Source of the DNA: Sediminibacterium sp. FEMGT703S
GTDB lineage: Bacteria > Bacteroidota > Bacteroidia > Chitinophagales > Chitinophagaceae
Length of the DNA stretch: 64,000 bases
Direction of reading: 5' to 3'
NCBI GenBank assembly: GCA_002786355.1
Contig: PGCO01000006.1
Span: forward strand, 124,001-188,000
A program made the translations under genes and the position numbers. Positions 39,055-49,095 of this stretch are shown here, piece by piece (position 1 is the first letter of the stretch; each line of letters starts with the position of its first letter). Below the pieces are notes generated by a model. The model searched no databases, was not told the origin of the DNA, and saw only the letters and a list, made by a program, of their open reading frames with translations.

Positions 39055-39845
39055 TGGCGACAATGAAAAACGAGATTGATTTTTTACTTCACTTAGCAGA
39101 CAATGCATTAATTATTGGACATCGCAACAGTGAATGGTGCGGTCACGGGCCCATTTTAGAACAAGATATTGCCATCACCAATATTGCGTTAGACTATATT
39201 GGTCAAGCGCGAAATTTTTATCAGCATGCAGCTGAATTAATTAATCGGCACCCAATAGGTATTGATATCACCCAAACAGGAAATGATATAGTGTTGCCCG
39301 CAACGGAAGATAGCTTGGCCTATTTAAGAGATGTTCGTGAGTTCAAGAATTTATTGATTACAGAAATTCCCAATGGAGATTGGGCACATACTACGCTGCG
39401 ATTATTTTTATTGAGTGAATTTGAAATGCAATTGTTTACGCATTTATTACAACACCCTGATGCGCAAGTGGCAGCGATTGCAGAAAAATCAATTAAAGAA
39501 GTTAGCTACCATGTAAAATGGAGTCAAGATTGGGTACTAAGATTGGGTGATGGAACAGAAGAGAGTAAACAAAGAATGCAAGCCGCTATTGAAGCAATTT
39601 GGGCTTATACAGGTGAGCTGTTTATTCAACCCGAATATGCTACAGCAGCCTGTTTAAATTATGCAGCTATTCAAGATGTATGGAACAAAAAAGTTTCAGC
39701 TGTTTTTGAAGAAGCAGGACTCAATATTCCTTCAAAAACATTTATACAAAAAGGAGGCGCAGAAGGAATGCATACAGAACACTTAGGATATATTTTAGCA
39801 GAAATGCAATACTTACAAAGAGCATACCCCAATAGCGAATGGTAA
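39054..39845 (+). CDS. paaC: Phenylacetyl-CoA epoxidase subunit PaaC
   Basis: Structural ferritin-like partner of PaaA. It has LADNALIIGHRNSEWCGHGP at the N-terminus, IALDYIGQARNFYQHA, and KEVSYHVKWSQDWVLRLGDGT, all typical. 263 residues. A second in-frame ATG (39063) is a possible start. It overlaps paaD by 7 bp. Confidence 0.95.
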   Translation: MATMKNEIDFLLHLADNALIIGHRNSEWCGHGPILEQDIAITNIALDYIGQARNFYQHAAELINRHPIGIDITQTGNDIVLPATEDSLAYLRDVREFKNLLITEIPNGDWAHTTLRLFLLSEFEMQLFTHLLQHPDAQVAAIAEKSIKEVSYHVKWSQDWVLRLGDGTEESKQRMQAAIEAIWAYTGELFIQPEYATAACLNYAAIQDVWNKKVSAVFEEAGLNIPSKTFIQKGGAEGMHTEHLGYILAEMQYLQRAYPNSEW

Positions 39846-40327
39846 ACAATACAATTGCCATCAATGCCATCTGGAAAATCCTGGAAACTGTTAAAGATCC
39901 AGAAGTGCCTGTATTATCAGTAATAGATTTAGGGGTGATTAGGGCTGTTGCATTAGAAGAGCAGCAAGTAAGGGTCACCATCACACCTACTTATACAGGT
40001 TGCCCAGCCATGGACATGATTTCGATGCATATTAAAATGGTATTGAATGCTGCGGGTTACCAAACCACTATTCAAACTGTTTTATCTCCCGCCTGGACGA
40101 CTGATTGGATAACCGAAAATGGGAAGCAGCAACTAAAAGCCTACGGCATTGCTCCCCCTGTGGGAAAAAGTTTTGACCAAACTTATTTAGAGGATTTAAT
40201 AGTGCCTTGTCCGCAGTGCAATTCTACGCATACGGTGTTGGTATCACAATTTGGAAGTACTGCTTGTAAAGCTTTATATAAATGCGAAGAGTGCAAAGAG
40301 CCCTTCGATTATTTTAAATGTCATTAA
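39839..40327 (+). CDS. paaD: PaaD: Fe-S assembly-type maturation factor of the epoxidase
   Basis: 162 residues with an N-terminal MIP18/DUF59 domain (KDPEVPVLSVIDLGVIR, PTYTGCPAMDMI) and a C-terminal zinc ribbon (CPQC...CEEC) that ends FDYFKCH. PaaD is needed for epoxidase activity and probably helps load the Fe-S centre. Overlapping start with paaC suggests translational coupling. Confidence 0.93.
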   Translation: MVNNTIAINAIWKILETVKDPEVPVLSVIDLGVIRAVALEEQQVRVTITPTYTGCPAMDMISMHIKMVLNAAGYQTTIQTVLSPAWTTDWITENGKQQLKAYGIAPPVGKSFDQTYLEDLIVPCPQCNSTHTVLVSQFGSTACKALYKCEECKEPFDYFKCH

Positions 40328-40336
40328 TTTACTTAT

Positions 40337-41113
40337 ATGGACCCAATATTATTTACCATTGAATCAGGCGTTGCGTTTATTACTATGAACAGACCTGATA
40401 AATTGAATTCTTTTAACAGAGCAATGGCATTGCAATTACAAAATATTTTAGACCAATGCGCTGTTGATGAAAATGTTAGGGCCATTTATTTAATTGGCGA
40501 AGGAAAAGGATTTTGTGCAGGACAAGATTTAGCAGAAGTGGTAGATCCGGAAGGACCAGGCATGCAGCGCATATTAAGTGAGCATTATAATCCCATTGTA
40601 CAACGCCTCAGAGATATTGCAAAGCCAGTAGTAGCAGCAGTAAATGGCGTTGCCGCAGGTGCGGGGGCTAATATTGCTTTTGCTTGTGATGTAGTCGTTA
40701 GTAAATCTTCTGCTTCATTTATTCAAGCATTTTCTAAAATTGGATTGATTCCGGATAGTGGTGGAACCTATACCCTACCTAGATTAATTGGTTTTCAAAG
40801 AGCCAGTGCACTCATGATGCTGGGCGATAAAGTTTCTGCAGTAGAGGCATTACAAATGGGTATGTTGTACAAGGTATTTGAAGATGAAATATTTGAAACA
40901 GAAAGTAAAAAAATAGCATTGCAGTTGGCGCAAATGCCTACCAAAGCATTAGGCTATATTAAACAAGCATTGAATGCTTCTGCTACCAATGATATAACTA
41001 CTCAATTGGCATTAGAAGATGGCTTACAACAAAAAGCTGCAGCTACTGCAGACTTTAAAGAAGGCGTGGATGCATTCTTAGCTAAACGAGCACCTCAATA
41101 CAAAGGACAATAA
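40337..41113 (+). CDS. paaG: PaaG: 1,2-epoxyphenylacetyl-CoA isomerase
   Basis: Crotonase-fold enzyme that converts the ring epoxide to the oxepin. Oxyanion loops GEGKGFCAGQDLAE (about residue 55-70) and NGVAAGAGANIAFACD (about 105-120), plus the PaaG-like FSKIGLIPDSGGTY and a terminal AKRAPQ. 258 residues. PaaF is a related crotonase, but the sequence follows the PaaG pattern. Confidence 0.92.
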   Translation: MDPILFTIESGVAFITMNRPDKLNSFNRAMALQLQNILDQCAVDENVRAIYLIGEGKGFCAGQDLAEVVDPEGPGMQRILSEHYNPIVQRLRDIAKPVVAAVNGVAAGAGANIAFACDVVVSKSSASFIQAFSKIGLIPDSGGTYTLPRLIGFQRASALMMLGDKVSAVEALQMGMLYKVFEDEIFETESKKIALQLAQMPTKALGYIKQALNASATNDITTQLALEDGLQQKAAATADFKEGVDAFLAKRAPQYKGQ

Positions 41114-41129
41114 CCCTAAATTATTTACT

Positions 41130-41549
41130 ATGACACCACAGCATATTGTTGACGAAATGATGAAAGCAGATATGTTTTCTCAGTGGTTAGGAATTGAAGT
41201 GATTGCCATTCAAGAAGGGTATAGCAAAATCAAAATGCAAGTAAGACCAGAGATGATGAATGGATTGGGCATAGTGCATGGGGGCATTGCTTTTGCATTT
41301 TCGGATAGTGCATTTGCTTTTGCTTGTAACAACAGAAATAATTTATCCGTTGCATTAGATACTTCTATAAATTTTTTAAAGCCCGTGCATGTGGGCGATA
41401 CTTTGATTGCAGAAGCAAAAGAATTGCACAATGGAAGATCAACAGGCTTGTATCAAATAACTATTTTGAATCAACACGAACAATTGGTGTCTATTTTTAA
41501 AGGCAACTGTTTTAGAACAGGCAAACCAGTGGTAAAAGCATCCATATGA
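41130..41549 (+). CDS. paaI: PaaI: hotdog-fold acyl-CoA thioesterase
   Basis: Thioesterase that releases CoA from dead-end ring intermediates. The HGGIAFAFSDSAFAFACN motif at about residues 50-67 carries the active-site features, and SINFLKPVHVGDTLIAEA follows. 139 residues, full length. The paaY start overlaps its stop (ATGA). Confidence 0.93.
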   Translation: MTPQHIVDEMMKADMFSQWLGIEVIAIQEGYSKIKMQVRPEMMNGLGIVHGGIAFAFSDSAFAFACNNRNNLSVALDTSINFLKPVHVGDTLIAEAKELHNGRSTGLYQITILNQHEQLVSIFKGNCFRTGKPVVKASI

Positions 41550-42139
41550 TTTATTCATTTAAGGGATTTATACCGGTAGTACACGAAAGCTCGTTTGTAC
41601 ATCCACAAGCTGCTGTAACAGGCAATGTGATTATTGGAAAAAATGTTTACATAGGACCAGGTGCAGCTATTAGAGGTGATTGGGGTGCCATCATTATTGA
41701 AGATGGTTGTAATGTGCAAGAGAATTGTACCCTACATATGTTTCCGGGGACGACTGTTTTATTAAAAGAGAATGCACATATAGGTCATGGTGCAGTGATT
41801 CACGGAGCTACCATTGGTCGCAATTGCTTGGTAGGCATGAACTCCGTTATCATGGATAATGTAGTATTAGAAGATGAATGCATTGTTGGTGCCATGAGTT
41901 TTATTAAGGCCGATGAAATTATTCCTGCACGCTCATTGGTAGCTGGAAACCCTGCAAAAATCATTAAGCAAGTATCTGATGAAATGATTGCTTGGAAAAC
42001 CAAGGGCACTCAATTATACCAGCAACTTCCCAAGGAAATGCATAATTTTTCTGTTGCCTGTGAACCATTGAGAACTGTTCCGCATGATCGTCCCGAACAA
42101 GAAATACTATTTGAGACATGGAATGCAATGAAAAAGTAG
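41546..42139 (+). CDS. paaY: PaaY: gamma-carbonic-anhydrase-fold hexapeptide protein
   Basis: Left-handed beta-helix protein with repeated hexapeptides (VIIGKNVYIGPGAAIRG, VIHGATIGRNCLVGMN), probably a thioesterase or accessory enzyme in phenylacetate catabolism. The metal-site residues HMFPGTT, HIGHGAVIHG are present. 197 residues. It is the last gene of the operon; obg follows 41 bp later with its own -7 element. Confidence 0.9.
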   Translation: MIYSFKGFIPVVHESSFVHPQAAVTGNVIIGKNVYIGPGAAIRGDWGAIIIEDGCNVQENCTLHMFPGTTVLLKENAHIGHGAVIHGATIGRNCLVGMNSVIMDNVVLEDECIVGAMSFIKADEIIPARSLVAGNPAKIIKQVSDEMIAWKTKGTQLYQQLPKEMHNFSVACEPLRTVPHDRPEQEILFETWNAMKK

Positions 42140-42156
42140 CACAATTTGCAATGTTG

Positions 42157-42164
42157 TATCTTTG
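42157..42164 (+). promoter_or_regulatory. -7 promoter element (TAtcTTTG) of obg
   Basis: TATCTTTGCAGC, an exact TAnnTTTG with the CAG extension, 16 nt upstream of the GTG start. No TTG at the usual spacing is visible, so the -33 part is weak or absent. Confidence 0.5.
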
Positions 42165-42180
42165 CAGCTAAATCATTCAA

Positions 42181-43185
42181 GTGTCGGAAAGGAATAACTT
42201 CATAGACTATATCAGAATTTTTGCCCGCAGTGGTCACGGTGGCGCAGGTGTTAGGCATTTTATGCGCAATAAATTAACTGCAATGGGTGGGCCTGATGGA
42301 GGTGATGGAGGCCGCGGTGGTCATATTATTTTAAGAGGGAATAGTAACCTTTGGACACTATTGCACTTGAGGTATTTTAAAAACGTGTTAGCCGAAAATG
42401 GAGAGAATGGTAGCAAAGACAATTGTACTGGAAGAGATGGAAAAGATATCATCATAGATGTTCCATTAGGGACTGTTGCAAGAGATGAAGAGACCGGAAA
42501 AATTGAAGCAGAAATTTTAGCAGACGGACAAGAATATATTTGGATTCGTGGAGGTAGAGGTGGGCTAGGTAATGGCAATTTTGCTACCCCAACCAACCAA
42601 GCACCCGACCATGCACAACCAGGAGAACCTGGTATAGAAGGCTGGAAAAATATTGAGCTAAAAGTATTGGCAGACGTGGGTTTGGTAGGATTCCCCAATG
42701 CAGGAAAATCTACTTTACTATCTTCAATAACCGCTGCTAAACCTAAGATTGCCAACTATGCATTTACTACCTTGATTCCTCAATTGGGTATGGTAGAATA
42801 TCGCGATTCAAAATCATTTTGTATAGCCGATTTGCCGGGTATTATTGAAGGAGCAGCAGAAGGAAAAGGATTGGGACATCGTTTCTTAAGACATATTGAA
42901 CGCAACTCCGTTTTATTATTTCTAATTCCTGCAGACAGCAATGACCATGGTAAAGAATTTGAGATTCTACGCCAAGAGTTGAGAAATTATAATGAAGATA
43001 TGTTGCAGAAAGATTTCATCATCGCTATTAGTAAAAGCGATATGCTCGACGATGAATTAAAAGAAGCCATCAGTAAAGAATTGCCGGCCAATATTCCACA
43101 TGTATTCATTTCTTCGGTGACCAATAAGGGCTTAACTGAGTTAAAAGACCTTCTTTGGGATACCTTGAACAAGCCAGTTAAATAA
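42181..43185 (+). CDS. obg: Obg/CgtA GTPase
   Basis: Essential ribosome-associated GTPase. The glycine-rich Obg domain (residues 1-155; [15 protein letters not shown]) is followed by the G domain: G1 GFPNAGKST (about 170), G3 [10 protein letters not shown]4 NxKxD-like ISKSDML and G5 SSVTNKG. 334 residues, without the optional C-terminal domain. It begins with GTG. Confidence 0.96.
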   Translation: MSERNNFIDYIRIFARSGHGGAGVRHFMRNKLTAMGGPDGGDGGRGGHIILRGNSNLWTLLHLRYFKNVLAENGENGSKDNCTGRDGKDIIIDVPLGTVARDEETGKIEAEILADGQEYIWIRGGRGGLGNGNFATPTNQAPDHAQPGEPGIEGWKNIELKVLADVGLVGFPNAGKSTLLSSITAAKPKIANYAFTTLIPQLGMVEYRDSKSFCIADLPGIIEGAAEGKGLGHRFLRHIERNSVLLFLIPADSNDHGKEFEILRQELRNYNEDMLQKDFIIAISKSDMLDDELKEAISKELPANIPHVFISSVTNKGLTELKDLLWDTLNKPVK

Positions 43186-43267
43186 AATAACTACTTCATT
43201 TTCAATTACTTATAATTTTAACTCCATCCAACGGGTTACTTTTTCCTCGTTTGGGTATTAATGTGTA

Positions 43268-43279
43268 TAGTGTACACTA
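43268..43279. promoter_or_regulatory. Perfect palindrome TAGTGTACACTA
   Basis: A 12-bp dyad 65 nt upstream of the small secreted protein gene. It may be an operator; no regulator can be assigned. Confidence 0.35.
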
Positions 43280-43343
43280 AGCTTTTTCGTTTGCTGTTGC
43301 CATTTGAGAAGAATCTATTTACTCACAGTAAAATTTGAAAAGT

Positions 43344-43766
43344 ATGAAAAAGCAAACAATCGTTACCAGTGTTAAGAGAATCGTTTTTGGATCTGTGGTG
43401 TCTTCATTGATGTTTTTATCGGCCAACGCGTCTGTATCTCCTGTAAGAGCTTATGATATATCTACTAAGAGCAAAGCAGAAGTAAAGTACAGTGGTATTG
43501 ATAAAAATCAATTACACACGATTCAGGTAAAATTCAGCAACCCAACGGGTGCATCATTTAACCTAATCATTACAGACGCCAACAATGAAATGATTTTCAA
43601 AGGCAATTATGCTGAGAAAGATTTCAACAAAACTTTTAAATTTCCAAAAGACGAATCAAGCAAATTGTCTTTTGTAATTGAAGAAGTAAAATCAAAGAAA
43701 TCTGAACAGTACAATGTAAGCTTTGAAACCATTATTATTGAAAACGCTGTAATCAGCAAAAATTAA
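43344..43766 (+). CDS. Small secreted protein of unknown function
   Basis: 140 residues. A basic N-terminus and signal peptide (about 1-30, ending SANASVS) are followed by a compact beta-rich domain with KVKYSGIDKNQLHTIQVKF-like alternation and FNKTFKFPKDESSKLSFVIEE. Similar small exported proteins are common in Chitinophagaceae, but I know no function. The start is the ATG at 43344; a TTG at 43335 is less likely. It is followed by a strong terminator. Confidence 0.75.
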   Translation: MKKQTIVTSVKRIVFGSVVSSLMFLSANASVSPVRAYDISTKSKAEVKYSGIDKNQLHTIQVKFSNPTGASFNLIITDANNEMIFKGNYAEKDFNKTFKFPKDESSKLSFVIEEVKSKKSEQYNVSFETIIIENAVISKN

Positions 43767-43786
43767 TTAAAAGGGAGCATGAAAAA

Positions 43787-43814
43787 AAAGAGGCACTCAA
43801 TTGAGTGCCTCTTT
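43787..43814. terminator. Bidirectional terminator between secreted-protein gene and typA
   Basis: Perfect 14-bp stem AAAGAGGCACTCAA/TTGAGTGCCTCTTT with A and T tracts on either side, between convergent genes. Confidence 0.92.
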
Positions 43815-43837
43815 CTATTTATTGTAACAATAAGTAA

Positions 43838-45652
43838 TTATCCTACTGCTTCAGATTTCATGCTCTTAGAAACTTTAGAACGTTCGTTTTCATCTAAAAT
43901 AGATTTACGCATACGAATATTCTTAGGGGTTACTTCAATACACTCATCTTGCTGAATATATTCCATACACTCTTCTAATGTGAACTGTAATTTTGGAACA
44001 ATTCTAACTGCATCATCACTTCCGCTTGCACGGTGGTTCGTCAGTTTTTTCATTTCCACTGCGTTCACATTTAAATCTCCTGGCTTAATATGTTCTGCAA
44101 TAATTTGACCAACATATACTTCATCTCCTGGATCTACAAAGAAAGATCCGCGATCTTGTAATTTATCAATTGAATAGGCAGTAGTTACTCCTTGGAACTT
44201 CGCAATTAATACACCATTGCTTCTTCCAGGGATTGGTCCTTTCCATGGTTTGTAATCAATAAAGCGGTGCGCCATTACTGCTTCACCTGCTGTACCGGTT
44301 AACATCTGAGATCTAAGACCAATCAACCCTCTTGAAGGAATTTCAAATTCAAGGTGTTGCATTTCGCCCTTCGATTCCATGATTTGCATTTCACCCTTAC
44401 GCTGGGTTACTAAGTCAATTACTTTACCACTGTATTCGGATGGAACATCTACCACTAGGTTCTCATAAGGCTCGTGTTTTTTACCATCAATGGTTTTAAC
44501 CAATACCTGAGGATTACCTACCGTTAATTCATATCCTTCTCTACGCATGGTTTCTACCAATACGCCTAAGTGTAAAATACCTCTACCAAAAACTAAGAAG
44601 CTATCTGCACTGTCTGTATCTTCTACTCTTAATGCTAAGTTCTTTTCGGTTTCTTTCATCAAACGATCACGTAAGTGACGTGATGTAACAAACTTACCAT
44701 CTCTACCAAAGAAAGGAGAGTTGTTAATGCTGAATGTCATACTCATGGTAGGCTCATCCACACTAATAATTGGTAAACCTTCAGGGTTTTCCAAATCAGC
44801 AATAGTATCTCCAATATTGAACTCTTCCAATCCTACTACGGCACAAAGATCTCCAGATAATACTTCTGTTACCTTACGCTTGCCCATTCCTTCGAACACA
44901 TACAATTCTTTTACTTTCATTCTTTTGAAAGTACCATCTGCTTGTACCAATGCAATTTGTTGTCCTTCTTTAATAGAACCTCTGGTTACTTTACCAATCG
45001 CAATTCTACCTAAGAAGGAAGAATAATCCAATGAAGTAATTTGTAACTGAAGCGTTCCTTCGTTTACTTTAGGAGCTGGTACATATTTAATGATACCATC
45101 CATTAAAGGGAAGATATCTTCTGTTTGTGTTAAGCTATCATTGAACCAACCGTTCTTTCCACTACCATAAAAAGTAGGGAAATTTAATTGCTCTTCTGTT
45201 GCATCTAAGTTGAAGAATAATTCAAAAACCGCATCGTGAACCTCGTCTGGTCTACAATTGGGTTTATCCACTTTATTAATCACCACAATAGGATGCAAGT
45301 TCAATTGCAATGCTTTCTGCAATACAAAACGAGTTTGAGGCATTGGTCCTTCAAAAGCATCCACCAACAAAATAACCCCATCGGCCATTTTCAATACGCG
45401 TTCTACTTCACCACCAAAATCACTGTGGCCCGGAGTATCAATTACATTGATTTTATAGTTATTGTAGGTAACTGCAGCGTTTTTACTAAAGATGGTGATT
45501 CCACGCTCTCTTTCTAAATCGTTGCTGTCCATGATTAACTCACCAGCATCCTGGTTGTCTCTAAATACTTTAGTGGCACCTAAAATTCGGTCTACTAAAG
45601 TTGTTTTGCCATGGTCAACGTGTGCGATGATGGCAATGTTTCTTATTTCCAT
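43838..45652 (-). CDS. typA: Translational GTPase TypA/BipA
   Basis: Ribosome-binding GTPase of the EF-G family involved in stress and ribosome assembly. G1 [10 protein letters not shown] (residues 10-19), G2 RGITI, G3 DTPGHSDF, G4 NKVD, then domain II, the EF-G C-terminal and the TypA-specific domain ([18 protein letters not shown]). 604 residues. It has the best promoter of the window upstream. Confidence 0.97.
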   Translation of the reverse strand: MEIRNIAIIAHVDHGKTTLVDRILGATKVFRDNQDAGELIMDSNDLERERGITIFSKNAAVTYNNYKINVIDTPGHSDFGGEVERVLKMADGVILLVDAFEGPMPQTRFVLQKALQLNLHPIVVINKVDKPNCRPDEVHDAVFELFFNLDATEEQLNFPTFYGSGKNGWFNDSLTQTEDIFPLMDGIIKYVPAPKVNEGTLQLQITSLDYSSFLGRIAIGKVTRGSIKEGQQIALVQADGTFKRMKVKELYVFEGMGKRKVTEVLSGDLCAVVGLEEFNIGDTIADLENPEGLPIISVDEPTMSMTFSINNSPFFGRDGKFVTSRHLRDRLMKETEKNLALRVEDTDSADSFLVFGRGILHLGVLVETMRREGYELTVGNPQVLVKTIDGKKHEPYENLVVDVPSEYSGKVIDLVTQRKGEMQIMESKGEMQHLEFEIPSRGLIGLRSQMLTGTAGEAVMAHRFIDYKPWKGPIPGRSNGVLIAKFQGVTTAYSIDKLQDRGSFFVDPGDEVYVGQIIAEHIKPGDLNVNAVEMKKLTNHRASGSDDAVRIVPKLQFTLEECMEYIQQDECIEVTPKNIRMRKSILDENERSKVSKSMKSEAVG

Positions 45653-45711
45653 TATTGTGTATTTGACTCAGTATCAATCAATTAGATGATTCATACTGTT
45701 TATTTGAGCGG

Positions 45712-45741
45712 CAAAGGTACGGCTTTAACGTGGGGCAGCAA
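45712..45741 (-). promoter_or_regulatory. Promoter of typA (TTG-N19-TAccTTTG)
   Basis: On the minus strand TTG (45741-45739), 19-bp spacer and TACCTTTG (45719-45712), an exact match to the Bacteroidota consensus in sequence and spacing. The leader is about 55 nt. Confidence 0.75.
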
Positions 45742-45820
45742 GTAAATAAGGGTCATTATTCTGTTAACTATGCTATGGTGGATGCACAATAAACCCTAAT
45801 TTTATTTGAACGATAGGCCA

Positions 45821-46192
45821 ATGAAATTGATTTTGTTGATTATAATGGTTGTTTTTTACCTCTTTGCGGGGAGCTATCATTTTATTAATCCAAGCTTTTA
45901 TACCCCTTTATTTCCACCGTATCTGGCCAAGTGGGCGCATACATTAAATATATTGGCTGGCATTGCCGAAATAGTATTGGCCATTGGTTTATGCTTTTCA
46001 GCTACCCGAAACTGGGCTATTTATGGAATCATTGCCATGCTGATTGCATTTATTCCAGCACATATTTATATGATTCAACTTGGGTACTTTAAAATAGGTA
46101 GTTTTCAAATGACTCCAATGATTGGATGGGTTCGACTCTTGGTTTTACAGCCCCTTCTAATGGCTTGGGCCTGGTATGTTAAACAATTTTAA
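45821..46192 (+). CDS. DoxX-like small membrane protein
   Basis: 123 residues with four membrane segments, matching DoxX/DoxD-like proteins: FYLFAGSYHFINPSFYTPLFPPYL at the start of the fold, then AGIAEIVLAIGLCF. The role is unclear; related proteins have been linked to redox or thiosulfate metabolism. The start is the ATG at 45821, since a TTG five codons earlier is less likely. It lies 9 bp before the hydrolase. Confidence 0.82.
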   Translation: MKLILLIIMVVFYLFAGSYHFINPSFYTPLFPPYLAKWAHTLNILAGIAEIVLAIGLCFSATRNWAIYGIIAMLIAFIPAHIYMIQLGYFKIGSFQMTPMIGWVRLLVLQPLLMAWAWYVKQF

Positions 46193-46201
46193 TTCTATTT
46201 T

Positions 46202-47197
46202 ATGCGATTGATCAAATGGTTATTGGGTATTGTAATGTTATTGGGTCTTTTGTATTTGGTAGGTCCCAATCCGTCAACACCGGTTTATACTTCAACCCTT
46301 CCGACTATTCCAAGCAACCCTGCTGAATTGGAGGCTTCAATCCACTCAAACGAAAAAAAGCATAACACCCGACCCAACAATGAAGCAAGAATTGTTTGGG
46401 CCAACGATAGTGTAAAACAGAAAACACCTTATGCAATTGTTTATTTACATGGATTTAGTGCCAGCCAAGAAGAGGGCAATCCAGTGCATCAAAACATCGC
46501 AAAGCAATTTGGTTGCAATTTGTATTTAGCACGTTTGTCTGAGCATGGCATTGACACTACTGATGCGCTGATTAATATGACAGCTGAAAGTTTATTTGAG
46601 TCTGCTAAAGAGGCTTATGCGATTGGCAAACAATTGGGTGAAAAAGTGATTTTAATGGGCACTTCAACTGGCGGCACATTGGCCTTACAATTGGCAGCAA
46701 TGTATCCAGAAATTGCTGGCTTGGTTTTATATTCTCCTAATATTGCCATTAAAGACCCGAATGCTTGGCTATTGAATAACCCATGGGGATTACAGATTGC
46801 GCGGTTGGTAAAAGGCTCCAATTATATGGGCGTTACCAAAGACAACCCGCTTTACCCTCAATATTGGAATACCAAGTATCGCTTAGAAGCCACTGTACAA
46901 TTAGAAGAATTGTTAGAGACCACCATGACCAAGGACAATTTTGCAAAAGTGAAGCAACCATTGTTGGTCTTGTATTATTTTAAAAATGAACAAGAACAAG
47001 ACCCAGTAGTTAGTGTAGACGCTATGAAAAAAATGTTTGCAGAAGTAGGCACTTCAGCTGACAATAAAAAAATGGTCCCAATTCCTAATTCAGGCAATCA
47101 TGTAATGGCTTCTCCTATTCAATCAAAAGATATTATGACTGTAGAAAAAGAGACAGCTGCATTTCTAAATCAAGTATTACAATTGGGTAAGAATTAA
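46202..47197 (+). CDS. Membrane-anchored alpha/beta hydrolase
   Basis: 331 residues. A single membrane segment at about 4-20 acts as an uncleaved anchor. The hydrolase fold has the oxyanion region YLHGFSAS, nucleophile elbow GTSTGG (about residue 157), an acid in the QDPVVSVDAM region and the His in SGNHVMASP (about 300). It resembles carboxylesterases or lysophospholipases. The substrate is unknown. Confidence 0.88.
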   Translation: MRLIKWLLGIVMLLGLLYLVGPNPSTPVYTSTLPTIPSNPAELEASIHSNEKKHNTRPNNEARIVWANDSVKQKTPYAIVYLHGFSASQEEGNPVHQNIAKQFGCNLYLARLSEHGIDTTDALINMTAESLFESAKEAYAIGKQLGEKVILMGTSTGGTLALQLAAMYPEIAGLVLYSPNIAIKDPNAWLLNNPWGLQIARLVKGSNYMGVTKDNPLYPQYWNTKYRLEATVQLEELLETTMTKDNFAKVKQPLLVLYYFKNEQEQDPVVSVDAMKKMFAEVGTSADNKKMVPIPNSGNHVMASPIQSKDIMTVEKETAAFLNQVLQLGKN

Positions 47198-47304
47198 ATA
47201 TAACCGTTGCAGATAAATAGGAGCTTGATTTATGTAATTTTTAATACCAGCAATAAATCATGATTGAAATTATTTTTTAGATTTAAATAATTCAATAGCC
47301 GTCG

Positions 47305-47961
47305 ATGGGGATTATTTCCAATATAAAAAACAACGCTTTAATTTTATTACTCATGTTTTTTATTTTGACCTCGGGTTCAGTAACTGCACAAATTAATAAA
47401 CTGAATAGTTTAATAAAAGATACAACCGATTATAATTTTAATAAGCCTGCGATATTTAGGACTGGCATACATTTTCCAATGGGTTTACAACCTTTTGTTT
47501 CGGGCGAAGTCAAATTATTGAAAAGGCTTACTTTAAATATGCAATTAGGTGCTTCCTTGGATAATTCACGTGCTGAGTGGGTTGTAACTGACCCTGTAGA
47601 ACTTGCTGATAGTGACAAAATAAGTGTTTCTGGATTTATATCCCCTGAATTGAGGTATTATTTTTTGCCTCTCGGAAGAATCAAGAAGACCAATCGACCA
47701 TTATTTGGTTTTTCAGGTGCCTATCTTGCGTTAAAATATTTTGCTAGCACACCATCAACTAAAAGAAATAGTGCGGCAACTTATAGTTTTGAAAATGTAA
47801 GTGCCTGGCAATTGAATATTGGGAATCAAATCCAATTCAAACCACATTTTTTTTTGGGAACTTTTGCCGGATTTGTATTTAGCAAAAATCCCATAAATGA
47901 TAACCATCCCAATGTTATTCCTTTACTACAATTTGGATTTACAGTGGGTTATGTTTTTTAA
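47305..47961 (+). CDS. Outer-membrane beta-barrel-like protein
   Basis: 218 residues: signal peptide (ends SVTAQ, about residue 29) and alternating amphipathic strands such as AIFRTGIHFPMGLQPFVSG and HFFLGTFAGFVFSK, ending in FGFTVGYVF, an aromatic terminus typical of outer-membrane barrels. No family was recognised. It lies alone between the hydrolase and fabH. Confidence 0.7.
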   Translation: MGIISNIKNNALILLLMFFILTSGSVTAQINKLNSLIKDTTDYNFNKPAIFRTGIHFPMGLQPFVSGEVKLLKRLTLNMQLGASLDNSRAEWVVTDPVELADSDKISVSGFISPELRYYFLPLGRIKKTNRPLFGFSGAYLALKYFASTPSTKRNSAATYSFENVSAWQLNIGNQIQFKPHFFLGTFAGFVFSKNPINDNHPNVIPLLQFGFTVGYVF

Positions 47962-48024
47962 CAAGCATGGTAGAGCTAACCATAAAAGTTCCTTACCTTC
48001 ATCCCTTAACAAATTTGCTTGCAT

Positions 48025-49074
48025 ATGCCCTTGAGTAAAATTGCCGGAATCGGCATGTATGTACCTGCTAATGTAGTTACGAATAATGATCTCACTAAAT
48101 ACATGGAAACCAACGACGAATGGATCCAAGAAAGAACAGGAATAAAAGAACGCAGATACGCTCATAGAACCGAAGAAACCACTACAACCATGGGAGTGGA
48201 AGCGGCTAAAATAGCCATTGAAAGAGCGGGCATCACCGCACAAGATATTGACTTCATCATTTTTGCTACACTTTCACCAGACTATTATTTTCCTGGTTGC
48301 GGTGTATTGGTTCAAAGAGCTATGCAAATGAAAGAAGTGGGTGCATTAGACGTAAGAAATCAATGCAGTGGTTTTGTTTACGCATTAAGTGTAGCCGATC
48401 AATTTATTAAAACCGGGATGTATAAGAATATATTGGTGATTGGTAGCGAAAAGCATTCCTTTGGTTTAGATTTTTCAACTCGTGGAAGAAATGTATCGGT
48501 GATTTTTGGAGATGGTGCGGGTGCAGTAGTAATGCAACCAACCGAAAAAGAGGGACAAGGAATTTTAAGTACGCATTTACATAGTGATGGAGAGTCTGCT
48601 GAAATTTTAGCCATGTACAATCCTGGTTCGCACGCCAATCATTGGGGCACCAAAGACTACGCCAGCTTTGACGACGCTGAAATTTCTCAAATGTTTATGA
48701 GTCATCAAATGATAGACAACGCGCAGAATTATCCTTATATGGACGGACCAGCTGTATTTAAAAAAGCAGTAGTAAAGTTTCCTGAAGTGATTATGGAATC
48801 ATTACATAAAAATGGTTACGAATCAACAGATATAAATATGTTGATACCACATCAGGCCAATTTGCGCATCAGTCAATTTGTACAACAGAAATTAAAATTA
48901 CAAGACCACCAGGTTTATAATAATATTATGAACTATGGTAACACAACAGCTGCATCTATTCCGATAGCGCTTTGTGAAGCTTGGGAAAAAGGAATGATCA
49001 AAGAAGGAGACTTGGTATGCTTGGCTGCATTTGGTAGCGGGTTTACTTGGGCTAGTGCATTAATGAAATGGTAG
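48025..49074 (+). CDS. fabH: 3-oxoacyl-ACP synthase III (FabH-like)
   Basis: Starts fatty acid chains by condensing an acyl-CoA with malonyl-ACP. Active-site Cys in RNQCSGFVYAL (about residue 114), His in LIPHQANLRI (about 275), Asn in NYGNTTAAS (about 306). 349 residues. The start is the ATG at 48025; a TTG two codons earlier is less likely. It is followed 21 bp later by the lipid kinase gene. A specialised beta-ketoacyl synthase role is possible, as Bacteroidota often have several FabH copies. Confidence 0.9.
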   Translation: MPLSKIAGIGMYVPANVVTNNDLTKYMETNDEWIQERTGIKERRYAHRTEETTTTMGVEAAKIAIERAGITAQDIDFIIFATLSPDYYFPGCGVLVQRAMQMKEVGALDVRNQCSGFVYALSVADQFIKTGMYKNILVIGSEKHSFGLDFSTRGRNVSVIFGDGAGAVVMQPTEKEGQGILSTHLHSDGESAEILAMYNPGSHANHWGTKDYASFDDAEISQMFMSHQMIDNAQNYPYMDGPAVFKKAVVKFPEVIMESLHKNGYESTDINMLIPHQANLRISQFVQQKLKLQDHQVYNNIMNYGNTTAASIPIALCEAWEKGMIKEGDLVCLAAFGSGFTWASALMKW

Positions 49075-49095
49075 CAATACCGAGGAGCGAATTCC

